Positions 55,328-63,748 of a stretch of 64,000 nt of DNA are shown here, one piece after another. The stretch's first letter is position 1. The number at the start of each line of letters is the position of its first letter. The translations under genes were made by a program, and so were the position numbers. The notes below the pieces were generated by a model, which did no database searches, was not told the origin of the DNA, and was given only the letters and a program-made list of their open reading frames with translations. The DNA lies in contig NZ_QAOX01000004.1 of NCBI RefSeq assembly GCF_003050935.1, forward strand, positions 62,001-126,000, written 5' to 3'. The stretch is from Luteibacter sp. OK325 (lineage in GTDB: Bacteria > Pseudomonadota > Gammaproteobacteria > Xanthomonadales > Rhodanobacteraceae).

Positions 55328-55576
55328 GTCTGAACCGGACTCTCTCCCCAGTGGCTACGGCGCAGGCGCGACATACTTCGTGTGCAGTCTCGGCTATGTC
55401 CGTCGAATAAACCACGCATCACTGCCGTTAAGCCTTACTGCCGGATACGACGTCACTGCGTTGCTTTACGACGCGTAGCAATGTCACTGCGGTGATGTGT
55501 TCCGCGATTAGCGGGAAATAGCCCCAAAGAATCAAGTAGCTATCTCAGTGCCAGAGTTAACGTTGCCCGACAGCCG

Positions 55577-56635
55577 TCAGGGCCTCACGAACCGATAAAC
55601 GAAGCGATCGGTCTCGCCCTTGATCGAGGGGTCGAAAACCTTGATCGAGTGCGCATCGTCTTCGTTCGCGAGCATGGTGCTCTCCGCGTCGAACACGAAG
55701 CCAGCCGCTTCGACCTCCTCGCGGACGGACGCGGGGTCGATCCGATGCATCGACTGGGTATCACTCGTGCCAGCCCCTGAGGTGGCGGCGTGGTCGACAA
55801 TGACGTAGAACCCACCGGGCTTAAGCTGCTCGTAGACCGCCCGGTTGAACTCAGCCGCCGTCGCGCCCCTCTTCTGCATCAGCGGCGTGTGGAGATCGTG
55901 GTAGAACAGGTGCAGCCACAGGACATCCGCTGGTTGCGTTGCGTCCGGCATCGCGACGAGATCCGCCGAGACGGCCTGGACATTCGCCCGGCCCGGCTCC
56001 TCCGCCAGCGTCCGCATGCGGTCGACCTGATCCGCTTTTATGTCGACGATTTCAGTCGGCACGAAGCTGTAGACCCGTCCTTCGGGTCCCACGACTTCGG
56101 AGAAGATACGCGTCCAGTCGCCGTCGCCTGGGTAAACGTCGATGACAGTGGAGCCCGCATCTACGCGTGCGAACCGGATCAAGTCAGATAGCCTGGATTT
56201 GTCGTACATCGGGATCTCCGTTGTCGGCCCGGAAGTGTCCGTCCACGCGGCCCGCGCCATGGCCTGCGTATCAATGTACTCCCGGATGCTCGTCAGTTTG
56301 CCGTCCCGGACCGTAATGGCGAAGATCCAGTTGTCCTCGAACGACTTGTTCGTGGCTTTGATCTTTCCCCTGGCAACGCCGACGACGAGGACCCGGTCTC
56401 CCTGCGCTACGAATTCTCGCGGCTCAGAGATCTTCATCTCGATCGTCTCTGATTCCTTCTTTACCAGGTCCGCCAGCCCCGCGTGTCCGCGGTACGTTCC
56501 GGCAAGCGGCCAGTCTTTGCCCGGGAGGATCCACTCGACGTCTTCGGCGGCCAGCGCCAGCAAGCCCTTCTTGTCGCCGCTACCGATCGCTGCAAAAAAA
56601 TCCTTCACGACCTGAACATTTTCTTCGATGCTCAT
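55577..56635 (-). CDS. SnoaL-like domain fused to a class I methyltransferase-like domain
   Basis: 352 aa. Residues 1-130 are a SnoaL/NTF2-like domain (VQVVKDFFAAIGSGDKKGLLALAAEDVEWILPG split). Residues 140-352 resemble the predicted methyltransferases of the COG4798 type, with DVYPGDGDWTRIFSEVVGPEGRVYSFVPTE, ADVLWLHLFYHDLHT and LKPGGFYVIVDHAA. That group often lacks a classic GxGxG SAM loop, here replaced by YPGDGDW. The fusion is in one frame with no sign of an indel. It is 20 bases downstream of the SDR gene on the same strand, with a GGAGAG ribosome site. Confidence 0.8.
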   Translation of the reverse strand: MSIEENVQVVKDFFAAIGSGDKKGLLALAAEDVEWILPGKDWPLAGTYRGHAGLADLVKKESETIEMKISEPREFVAQGDRVLVVGVARGKIKATNKSFEDNWIFAITVRDGKLTSIREYIDTQAMARAAWTDTSGPTTEIPMYDKSRLSDLIRFARVDAGSTVIDVYPGDGDWTRIFSEVVGPEGRVYSFVPTEIVDIKADQVDRMRTLAEEPGRANVQAVSADLVAMPDATQPADVLWLHLFYHDLHTPLMQKRGATAAEFNRAVYEQLKPGGFYVIVDHAATSGAGTSDTQSMHRIDPASVREEVEAAGFVFDAESTMLANEDDAHSIKVFDPSIKGETDRFVYRFVRP

Positions 56636-56655
56636 CGACTCTCTCCGTTAGCGCG

Positions 56656-57390
56656 TCAGAGCTGCGCAAGGCCGCCGTCGACGGCGACTTCGCTGGCGGT
56701 CATGAAGCTGCTGTCCGACGACGCGAGGAAGGCAGCGGCTGCAGCGATCTCCGACGGGTCGGCCATGCGTAGGAGCGGAGTCATCGAGGCGTAGACCTTC
56801 TGGCCCTCCTCGCCTAGCGCCTCCTTCGCGAGATCAGTCGCCGTCGCCCCGGGCGAAAGCACGTTTACCCGGATGCCAGTGCCCTTAAGATCCTCCGCCC
56901 ACGTGCGCGCGAGGTTGCGCACCGCCGCCTTGCTAGCGCTGTATGCGCTCATGCCCGGGGCCCCCGTCGTACCTGCGCTCGATCCGGTGAGGATGATCGA
57001 GCCGCCCTTACCCATCAGCGACAGCGCCTTCTGCACCGTGAAGATCGTGCCCTTCACATTGGTGTCGAAGGCCTCATCAATGTGTTCAGCAGTGATCTTG
57101 CCGAGCGCAAGCTGGCTTCCCGCGCCGGCGTTGGCGAAGACGATGTCGAGGGTTCCGCGCTCGGCTTTTACCGCCGCGTAGAGGCGATCGAGGTCGGCTT
57201 CATCCGAGACCGAGCCTTTCACCGCGCGGGCATTCGGGCCAAGGTCGGCCACAGCGGCATCGAGCGCTTCCTGACGCCGACCGAAGATGAAGACGAAGGC
57301 ACCTTCCTCGATGAAGCGCTTTGCCGCGGCGCGGCCGATGCCGGTAGCGCCGCCGGTAATCACAGCGGTCTTTCCGTTGAGTCTGGTCAT
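56656..57390 (-). CDS. Short-chain dehydrogenase/reductase
   Basis: 244 aa. Motifs: VITGGATGIGRAAAKRF (cofactor), ANAGAGSQ (in place of NNAG), IILTGSSAGTTG, YSASKAAVRNLARTWA and the C-terminal TASEVAVDGGLAQ. An Arg after beta-2 (FGRRQEALD) favours NADP. The ATG at 57390 is better spaced from GAAGG than the ATG at 57399. Divergent from HxlR, so it is probably the HxlR-controlled gene. The gene downstream is the SnoaL-methyltransferase fusion. Confidence 0.92.
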   Translation of the reverse strand: MTRLNGKTAVITGGATGIGRAAAKRFIEEGAFVFIFGRRQEALDAAVADLGPNARAVKGSVSDEADLDRLYAAVKAERGTLDIVFANAGAGSQLALGKITAEHIDEAFDTNVKGTIFTVQKALSLMGKGGSIILTGSSAGTTGAPGMSAYSASKAAVRNLARTWAEDLKGTGIRVNVLSPGATATDLAKEALGEEGQKVYASMTPLLRMADPSEIAAAAAFLASSDSSFMTASEVAVDGGLAQL

Positions 57391-57481
57391 GATGTGCATC
57401 CTTCATTGAAGTCGTATGCAAGCAGGGAATTGCTTGCCTGACGAAAAGAATGCGGGCCTGATAACCTAACGACAAGTATGC

Positions 57482-57495
57482 ACTTTTAGGTAAGT
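57482..57495. promoter_or_regulatory. Candidate HxlR operator
   Basis: ACTT-TTAGGT-AAGT, arms of 4 bp, immediately before the HxlR ATG. An ACCTAA/TTAGGT pair spans a wider dyad (from about 57464). Weak but well placed in the 111-base divergent gap. Confidence 0.4.
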
Positions 57496-57501
57496 ACCAA
57501 A

Positions 57502-57864
57502 ATGACAACGCCTACTGAAATCTGCGATTCCGGCTGCGGGCTCAATGCCACGCTCCGCATCATCTCAGGCAAATGGAAACCGCTGGTCCTGTTTTTCCTG
57601 CGTGACGGACCAAAGCGTTACGGCGAACTCAAGCGCTTAATTCCGGGTGTGAGCGACAAGGTGCTGATCCAGCAACTGAAGGATCTGGAAGCCGATCAGG
57701 TGCTGGCGCGGACCAGCTACAACGAGGTGCCGCCGCGCGTGGATTACGCACTGACGCCGCTCGGTCGCAGCCTTGCCGACGCGATCATGCCACTGTGTGC
57801 CTGGGGAACCGAGAACGCGGCAGAAATGGCAGGCATCTTCGCCAAGCGCGACGCTTTGCCCTAG
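57502..57864 (+). CDS. HxlR-family transcriptional regulator
   Basis: 120 aa winged helix. Pattern: CGLNATLRIISGKWKPLVLFFLRDGPKRYGELKR split across the first helix pair, then VSDKVLIQQLKDLEADQVLAR, YALTPLGRSL. One or two Cys near the N-terminus (CDSGCGL) are typical of redox- or aldehyde-sensing HxlR proteins. It is divergent from the SDR gene and most likely represses it. Confidence 0.93.
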   Translation: MTTPTEICDSGCGLNATLRIISGKWKPLVLFFLRDGPKRYGELKRLIPGVSDKVLIQQLKDLEADQVLARTSYNEVPPRVDYALTPLGRSLADAIMPLCAWGTENAAEMAGIFAKRDALP

Positions 57865-57898
57865 CAGGCTACTGAAAAACGGGTGAGTCGGACCACCC

Positions 57899-58264
57899 TC
57901 AACTCATTTGCTCAGCCAGGCTACGCGTGCGAGAGGTCACTTCATCCCCCGTGTGCAACGTACTCGCAGGCTCGATCAGCAACACCCAGCACTCTTCCTC
58001 CGCGACCGGGTTGTGGCGAACACCGCTGGGCACGGTCAGGAAGTCGCCTTCCTTCAGATCGACAGCGCCATCCTCGAACTCCATGCGCAGCGATCCCTTC
58101 ACGATGTAGAAGAGCTCGTCCTGACCGTTGTGTGCGTGCCAGACGAGTTCGCCCTTGATCTTTGCCGCCTTGAGTAACTGGTCGTTCACCTGACCAATCA
58201 CCTTGGGCGACCAGTAGTCGTGGATACGATCGAAGGAGGCGGCAAGTGCGGTGGGAGAAAACAT
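57899..58264 (-). CDS. Cupin-domain protein
   Basis: 121 aa. Cupin motif 1 is LVWHAHNGQDELFYIVKGSLRMEF split, with the metal-binding His/His/Glu set (H, H, E). Motif 2 is DFLTVPSGVRHNPVAEEECW. A small single-domain cupin with a metal site; the substrate is unknown. The ATG at 58264 removes 59 unrelated upstream codons. Convergent with HxlR, stops 35 bases apart. Confidence 0.85.
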   Translation of the reverse strand: MFSPTALAASFDRIHDYWSPKVIGQVNDQLLKAAKIKGELVWHAHNGQDELFYIVKGSLRMEFEDGAVDLKEGDFLTVPSGVRHNPVAEEECWVLLIEPASTLHTGDEVTSRTRSLAEQMS

Positions 58265-58352
58265 GGTGAATGCCTGCGAATAGTCCGGTGATGTGTGCCT
58301 AGACTCGCACACTGCCGTCCCGCTCTGCGACACCGATTCGTTTGGCTGTTTT

Positions 58353-59495
58353 CTACGGCACAGGAGCGACACGGGGCCGTGCGTAACTATCGCCATCCAG
58401 CGAATGCGACGAAACGCCTCCACCCAAGAAACGCTGCCCAAGAACCCTCAGCAACGGCCTCTCCAGCGCGTGGAAGCTGAGCAACCCACAACCCAGGCCT
58501 ATCGCGACCATGAGGACGGTGAGCGCGGCCGAATTCACGACGCCCACCCAACCGAAGCGCGCGAACGTTTCCGCTACGGCACGGAACACGACGACATGCC
58601 ACAGGTAGATGGAGAACGATGCGTTCCCGAGGTACTGCAGCACGCGCGGCATGATCCATCGTTGGCGAAGCTCAAGCACGACCAGCCCGTAGATGAGGAT
58701 CGCCGCCGGGATTCCCAGACAGATCACGTGGCCAGTGAAGGAACGCGACACGGCCACCAGTCTGCCGAGCTGAGCCTCATTCATGGCGAACAGGCTGGGC
58801 CGCTGAAACCATGTGCCGATAGCCATCCAGATGACAGCGCTTACCAACAACGCACCGTGAAATCGGCGGAAACCGCGGTCGACGAGCTTGGCGACGGCGA
58901 TACCCAGCAGAAACTCCAGCAACAACGGGGAAAACAGGAAGTCCAGCGGTTTCGCCCATGGCACCCACCAGCCCAACACACTCGCACAGCCAACCAGGGC
59001 GAACCAGATCGCCATACCGACCATGGCCCGCCTCGCGAACAGCGTCAGGCTAAGCGCGACCATGGCGTAGAAGTAGACTTCAAAGGTCAGTGTCCAGGCG
59101 ACGGAGACGCGAGCGTTAGGCAGGTTGTCCATGAGCGTGAGTAACGGGAACAGCGGCTCGGGCCGCGGCGCCATGGGCAACGCCCAGGCCATGATCAGGC
59201 ACGACGCGCCGAAGACAATCCAATAGAGCGGGTAGATGCGGATGAACCGCTTCATCGCGAACGCATAGATTGCTGGTCCCCTCCCGACGATGTCCATGCT
59301 GGAGATCGACCGTTGCATCACGTGGTAGATGATGAACCCGGAGATCACGAAGAAGATATCGACGCCCACTCCTCCGACAAAGGAGAACGGCTTTGTCCAT
59401 GGCGTGCGCGTCGGCTCGAGATTCTGGAAGATATGGCACGAAACGACCATCAGCGCAGCGAGAGCGCGCATGCCCTGGATATTGCGAAAACTCAT
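58353..59495 (-). CDS. Acyltransferase-3 (OafA/YrhL-like) membrane protein
   Basis: 380 aa, about ten membrane helices. The N-terminus IQGMRALAALMVVSCHIF contains the R and H of the active centre; GVDIFFVISGFII, RFIRIYPLYW and YLGNASFSIYLWHVVV are further landmarks. Such proteins O-acylate surface polysaccharides (LPS O-antigen, exopolysaccharide). A hairpin with 11-bp arms lies 21 bases upstream. Next gene upstream is unrelated, so it stands alone. Confidence 0.92.
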   Translation of the reverse strand: MSFRNIQGMRALAALMVVSCHIFQNLEPTRTPWTKPFSFVGGVGVDIFFVISGFIIYHVMQRSISSMDIVGRGPAIYAFAMKRFIRIYPLYWIVFGASCLIMAWALPMAPRPEPLFPLLTLMDNLPNARVSVAWTLTFEVYFYAMVALSLTLFARRAMVGMAIWFALVGCASVLGWWVPWAKPLDFLFSPLLLEFLLGIAVAKLVDRGFRRFHGALLVSAVIWMAIGTWFQRPSLFAMNEAQLGRLVAVSRSFTGHVICLGIPAAILIYGLVVLELRQRWIMPRVLQYLGNASFSIYLWHVVVFRAVAETFARFGWVGVVNSAALTVLMVAIGLGCGLLSFHALERPLLRVLGQRFLGGGVSSHSLDGDSYARPRVAPVP

Positions 59496-59515
59496 GCCTG
59501 GCGATGCCTGTCGAT

Positions 59516-59552
59516 GGGTGAAACCCGTCGCAAGGGACGCGGGGTTTCACCC
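59516..59552. promoter_or_regulatory. Inverted repeat upstream of the acyltransferase gene
   Basis: GGGTGAAACCC and GGGTTTCACCC, perfect 11-bp arms around a 15-base loop that itself carries GTCGC/GGGACGCG partial complementarity. It is 21-57 bases before the ATG, so in DNA it is an operator candidate and in mRNA a leader hairpin. Confidence 0.6.
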
Positions 59553-59635
59553 AATCTAAGCGCGCAGGGAAGCCTTGGTCAATGAACTGGTTTCGGCATC
59601 TAACCATCCGAGAAATACAGGTATTCGATGCAACC

Positions 59636-60412
59636 TCAAGGCGCCGAACAGGCACCCACGTCACGGCTCATTGTCTCCCGGTCGATGTCAGCAAAGACCT
59701 GGGAAGCGAGCGGCGTCCAGGACGTCCATTCGTGGATACCGGGTCCGGTGATGACATGTTTCGGCGGAACGGCGGGTGTCAACAGCGCCATGTTCGGCGC
59801 AAATTTGTCCCTGTCACCGTACGCCAGCCATACACGCTGGTCTCCGCCAGGGTGGCTCGACCAGGCTTTTGCCCGGCGCCACATCTGAGACTGCCAATTG
59901 TCAGGCCCCGGCGTGGCGGCCGGCGGTGCTTGCCAATGGCTCAATCCGCCTGCCTTGCGCACCTCGTCAAGCACGCGGCGATCTCCAAGGAAGGGAGCGA
60001 GCAGCACGATCCCGTCGACTTCGCACGGAAAGGTCGCGTCGTAAAGAAGGGCTCCCATGCCGCCAAGCGACGCGCCGACAATCCACACCTGCCGGTAGCC
60101 CTTCTCACGCGCGGCCCGGACAATCTCGTGCAGCTCGGGCATCGCTCGACCATCTTTGTAGTAACCGATCGTCATCTCGATCAGAGCCACGTCCGCGTCC
60201 GGCCATTCCTCACGAATGGCCCGCCCGATTCCTCCAGCCTCCAGCGACTGAAGGTTGTCGGCTATACCGGGAAGCACCAGCACCATGCGTTGCGATGCCT
60301 GTGGGGCCGTCACGAGACGTACCGCCGGAGGACGCGACGTGTCGCGCACGGGATAGCACGCGGTGAGCGCCAGTGCGACCGCGACCACGGCAATGCGACC
60401 GAAACGCTTCAT
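59636..60412 (-). CDS. Lipoprotein alpha/beta-hydrolase
   Basis: 258 aa. Lipoprotein signal: RIAVVAVALALTAC with Cys19. Hydrolase motifs: MVLVLPGIADNLQS, nucleophile elbow VGASLGGMGAL, Asp in YGDRDKFAPN and His in GPGIHEWTSW. The role is unknown; an envelope esterase or thioesterase is likely. The ATG overlaps the EAL gene stop by 4 bases, so the two are co-translated. Confidence 0.82.
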   Translation of the reverse strand: MKRFGRIAVVAVALALTACYPVRDTSRPPAVRLVTAPQASQRMVLVLPGIADNLQSLEAGGIGRAIREEWPDADVALIEMTIGYYKDGRAMPELHEIVRAAREKGYRQVWIVGASLGGMGALLYDATFPCEVDGIVLLAPFLGDRRVLDEVRKAGGLSHWQAPPAATPGPDNWQSQMWRRAKAWSSHPGGDQRVWLAYGDRDKFAPNMALLTPAVPPKHVITGPGIHEWTSWTPLASQVFADIDRETMSRDVGACSAP

Positions 60413-61011
60413 CGGGCAGGAAAGCCGGGAACGGTGGCTTTACCGGTAGCGGGCCTGGCGAACAGAAAACCCTGCTGCAGCACGATCCCCAGGTCCACCA
60501 ACGCCGATGACTCATCGGCAGTCTCGACTCCCTCGCCAATCACGCGCACGTCAAGGTCATCGCATAGCTGGCTTACGTGCCGCACGATGCGTTGACGCAC
60601 CTTGTCCGTATCGATCGAACGAATAAGGCCTATATCCAACTTCAGCAGGTCAGGCTGGAAATCCGCCAGCAGGTTCAGCCGTTGCGCCGCGGCCAAGGTC
60701 GTGCGCAGGCAATGCTCGGGGTTGTAGACGGCATTGGGAAGAAAGTTGATCGAGACCATGGCGGGTAGCTGAGCCTCAACGGCACACTCCAGGGCCCTCA
60801 CCCTGCACTTTTGGTCGAAGGCATATTGGTTGTTCGCATCGACCGAGGCGAGGACATCCGCAGCGGACGCGCCGTCCGCCCCACGAACCAGTGCCTCATG
60901 CGCGAAAACCGTTTGCCCGACGGCGTCCACGATGGGCTGGAACGCCATCGTGATGGCACCGGCGAAGGCTTCGCCATTTCGACACGCACCGCACGAGTCC
61001 CGCTCACCCAT
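60409..61011 (-). CDS. Degenerate EAL-domain protein with missing catalytic centre
   Basis: 200 aa. Present: AFQPIVDAVGQTVFAHEALVRG (EAL), MVSINFLPNAVYNP, DLLKLDIGLIRSID, VRVIGEGVETADESSAL, QQGFLFARP. Absent: the segment between helix 4 and LLKLD that carries the FE(I/V)TE glutamate and the DDFG aspartates, both needed for Mg and c-di-GMP hydrolysis. RLN runs straight into LLADFQPD, in frame. It may bind c-di-GMP or a partner but should not cleave it. The start at 61011 (MGERDSCG) follows a GGAGG site. Paired by ATGA overlap with the lipoprotein hydrolase. Confidence 0.8.
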   Translation of the reverse strand: MGERDSCGACRNGEAFAGAITMAFQPIVDAVGQTVFAHEALVRGADGASAADVLASVDANNQYAFDQKCRVRALECAVEAQLPAMVSINFLPNAVYNPEHCLRTTLAAAQRLNLLADFQPDLLKLDIGLIRSIDTDKVRQRIVRHVSQLCDDLDVRVIGEGVETADESSALVDLGIVLQQGFLFARPATGKATVPGFPAR

Positions 61012-61098
61012 CGCACCCTCCAACGTCTCACGAGTCTGGGCCCATCATGCCGACTTTGCCGTGGGGCGGCGTGACGAGCGCCTAGACGTTTCGACTCG

Positions 61099-61255
61099 TT
61101 ACTTTTTATGTCTCGCCAGTGGCAGAACCTTCTCGCGGAGCACCTTGTACTCAGCGTCCACGACTTCCTGGTCCTGCAGGCGCATCCGTGGAAATCGAGA
61201 GCGGTGCCCACAGAATAGCTGCCAGCCCAAGAGCCAGCGCGATGAATCTCGTCAC
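61099..61255 (-). pseudogene. Small exported protein with an apparent frameshift
   Basis: A GTG at 61255, 7 bases after AGGGGGA, opens a signal peptide (TRFIALALGLAAILWAPLS). In this frame it ends after 35 residues. In another frame the same stretch continues as MRLQDQEVVDAEYKVLRE and KVLPLARHKK to a stop at 61099-61101. The two parts look like one roughly 52-residue protein separated by a one-base indel near 61185. A frameshift or sequencing error is possible. Confidence 0.4.
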
Positions 61256-61392
61256 AGTACATTCCCCCTGTCATGGCGGATACGCCATCTGGCAGGAAAT
61301 ATAGCGTGAACCGTAAGCTGCCATCGGTACCTTTACTCTGTGGACCGAACCACCCGCGCGAGTATCATCGAAGGAACTCCGTCTACGCACCG

Positions 61393-62826
61393 GTGAAGAC
61401 GCTCGTGGAAACCTTCGATGTAGTGGTGATTGGAGCCGGTCCCGCCGGTATCAGCGGTGCGGTGGCCGCCGGATTCATGGGCGCGCGTACCCTCCTGATC
61501 GAGCGGGAGGCACAGATCGGCGGTGCGGGCATCAACACCGGCACGATCCCGAGCAAGACCTTGCGCGAAACCGCCCTGGCGTTATCGGGCATCCGTTCCC
61601 GCCGCCTCTATGGCGTCGATCTGTCGCTCCGGCGCGAAGCCACGATCGCGGATTTCACGCACCATCGCGATAACGTGATGCTCGGCGAGCACAGGCGCGT
61701 GGGTCACCGCCTGGACGGCCTGGCCGTCCAGCGACGCGTCGGATCGGGCGCCTTCGTCGATGCGAACAAGGTTTGCATAACAGGCCCGGGGAATGAAACC
61801 GAACGGGTGCGCGGCGACATTATCCTCATCGCCACGGGCTCGTCACCGTTTCGGCCTGCCGAATTTCCTTTCGAACATCCCCACGTGCACGACTCCGACG
61901 AGATCCTCAACATCGAGTCGGTGCCACGCGTGCTGGTGATCGTCGGCGCCGGCGTCATCGGATGTGAATATGCCTCGACATTCTGCGCCCTCGGCACCAC
62001 CGTGCATCTCGTCGACGGAAGGTCGTCACTGCTACCCTTCATTGACGCCGAGATCTCCAGCGCCCTCACGACGGCCCTGACCGCGCTGGGTGTACACCTG
62101 CATCTGGGCGAACGTGTCGCGCAATGCGTCACCCATGACGATGGCAAGGTCGAGGTGATACTGGCATCGGGTGAGTCACTGGCCTGCGACGATGTACTGG
62201 TCTGTTCCGGGCGGACCAGCAACACCGAACGATTGAACCTTGGCGCCGCAGGCATCGCCCCTGGGCACCGTGGCCTGATCGATGTCGACGAGAATTTCCG
62301 CACCACGGTGCCCCATATCTACGCCGCAGGCGATGTGATCGGCGCACCGGCTCTCGCCGCGACGGGTATGGAGCAGGCCCGTGCCGCCATGAACCGCGCC
62401 CTCGGATCGGACCTCAAACGCGACGTCGCCTCGCTACTGCCCACGGGCATTTATACGATTCCCGAGATCGGCTCCATCGGCGCGACGGAAGAATCGCTTC
62501 GCGCGGCAGGCGTCGACTACATCGTGGGCCGCTGGCGGGCCGCCGACACACCGAGGGGATGCATCCTCGGCGACGACCACGGCATGATCAAACTACTGTT
62601 CCGGCGTGACGACATGAAGCTCCTCGGAGCGCACGTGATCGGTGAACACGCCACCGAGACCGTGCACATCGGCATGATCGCCATGCTTCTCGACGCCGGC
62701 GCCGACCTCTTCAACCGCGCCTGCTTCAACTATCCGACGCTTGGAGACCTTTACAAGTACGCGACTTACGATGCGTTGATCCAGACGCGAACATCGCGGG
62801 AAGTCGTGGTGCAACCGGCAAAGTAG
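61393..62826 (+). CDS. sthA: Soluble pyridine-nucleotide transhydrogenase-like flavoprotein
   Basis: 477 aa. FAD site VVVIGAGPAGISGAVAAG, then GGAGINTGTIPSKTLRE. In the disulfide reductases that position is GGxCxxxGCxPSK; here both redox Cys are lost (A and T), as in Sth. The NAD site is VLVIVGAGVIGCEYAS, then YAAGDVIGAPALAATGMEQ, and the dimer interface has MLLDAGADLF. Sth transfers hydride between NADPH and NAD. The start is a GTG at 61393 with a weak ribosome site; GTG 61402 is the alternative. No partner gene is adjacent. Confidence 0.85.
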   Translation: MKTLVETFDVVVIGAGPAGISGAVAAGFMGARTLLIEREAQIGGAGINTGTIPSKTLRETALALSGIRSRRLYGVDLSLRREATIADFTHHRDNVMLGEHRRVGHRLDGLAVQRRVGSGAFVDANKVCITGPGNETERVRGDIILIATGSSPFRPAEFPFEHPHVHDSDEILNIESVPRVLVIVGAGVIGCEYASTFCALGTTVHLVDGRSSLLPFIDAEISSALTTALTALGVHLHLGERVAQCVTHDDGKVEVILASGESLACDDVLVCSGRTSNTERLNLGAAGIAPGHRGLIDVDENFRTTVPHIYAAGDVIGAPALAATGMEQARAAMNRALGSDLKRDVASLLPTGIYTIPEIGSIGATEESLRAAGVDYIVGRWRAADTPRGCILGDDHGMIKLLFRRDDMKLLGAHVIGEHATETVHIGMIAMLLDAGADLFNRACFNYPTLGDLYKYATYDALIQTRTSREVVVQPAK

Positions 62827-62979
62827 CCGGAAAGCATGGCGCGCCCAAGATCCACAGGGCGCCCAACGCGCGCTGTTGGCCGCTCGCCGCCTTAGTCGAG
62901 ATTCATCGTCACCGAATCAGCGGCAATTACTACGCCTCCCCCAAGGAGCCCATTCGTCGTAAGACGGAGGGTTGTTTCG
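62827..62979. other. Intergenic stretch with a short C-terminal-like frame
   Basis: A minus-strand frame ends TLRLTTNGLLGGGVVIAAD and SVTMNLD at 62896. It looks like the tail of an exported beta-strand protein but has no start; it may be more debris of the pseudogene to its right. Confidence 0.3.
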
Positions 62980-63445
62980 CTACTTGACGCACGACGTGAT
63001 CGATGCGGTCGAATCCAGCGGCCGTAGCGGCTGAGACCAGGCTCCCCCTGCCTCAGCCATCGATGCGAGCGTCGCCTTCCCCACCACGCCGTCGGGACGC
63101 AGCCCGTGATCGTGCTGAAAGGTCTTCACAGCGAAATCGGTACCGGGACCAAACGCCAACGGCATCACCTCTATCCCCCAAGCGAACAACCCCGTTGTGC
63201 TCCTTGTCATGAGCCTACGGAGACTTGCCTTCGGCCAGTGCGATCCCGGCTCGCAGTGTAGGACCGTGACCCGTCTGGATGAGCTTATCGGCATACGACC
63301 TGTCGGTGGCATATCCCGCTTTCGCCATAGCCGCGGCCTCCTTTTCCAGATCCCCCTTCACACCCGGGTCGAAGAGACCCGCTTTCGCGTACCGAGGATT
63401 ATCGGCCAGGAAGTTTCCTCGATCCGCCACCGAGTCCGCGTACGA
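62980..63445 (-). pseudogene. Broken glucosaminidase/peptidoglycan-binding gene
   Basis: Two homologous pieces in different frames. First (63445-63215): SYADSVADRGNFLADNPRYA and AGYATDRSYADKLIQTGHG, the C-terminal half of a FlgJ-type glucosaminidase domain, with an in-frame TAG just before it. Second (63160-62980): FGPGTDFAVKTFQHDHGLRP and DGVVGKATLASM, a peptidoglycan-binding type-1 domain. A normal enzyme would carry both in one frame plus the missing N-terminal catalytic half. Related proteins in Xanthomonadales can be type IV secretion effectors; no immunity gene is seen next to this one. Confidence 0.75.
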
Positions 63446-63748
63446 CTAGTGTGAAATCGCTACCGGAACGCTGGTCTTGAATGGCGTGCGTGTGTCGGCT
63501 GCGTCACCCCTCGTTGCCCATTCTCCGGTTACAACGATTTTTCCGTCTTCAATCGGACTGGACGAGGGCATAGATAGACTCGCCGGCTGCTACGCAGTGC
63601 GACGCACGATTCTGGTACCAACCGGGACGCACAGGAATCGGTGTACTCCAGCGTATTTTGTGTGATGCCAACCTTACCGGCGACGGAAGTTCTTCGGGCC
63701 GTGGCCATATCAGCTAGCACGCAGCCGCACCATTCTTCGCCGCCAAAG
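63446..63748. other. Gene-free or decayed stretch
   Basis: A plus-strand open frame (63477-63665) and a minus-strand one have no ribosome site and no family I recognise. Probably decayed remainder of the broken enzyme gene. Confidence 0.4.

Larger units (their letters stand above)
54817..55576. other. Gene-free region upstream of the RHS locus
   Basis: About 760 bases. A minus-strand TTGACT (-35-like, 54887-54882) and the palindrome CGCAA-GTTA-TTGCG (54853-54866) lie just before the giant RHS gene. The 10-mer GCAATAACTT occurs here and again at 54996. Two hairpins follow at 55260-55327. No supportable gene; the frames at 55049-55478 lack ribosome sites and recognisable sequence. Confidence 0.55.

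Noticed and set aside
55049-55478. Two plus-strand frames upstream of the RHS locus
   Set aside because: Sequence is not protein-like and is broken up by the two hairpins; no start signals.
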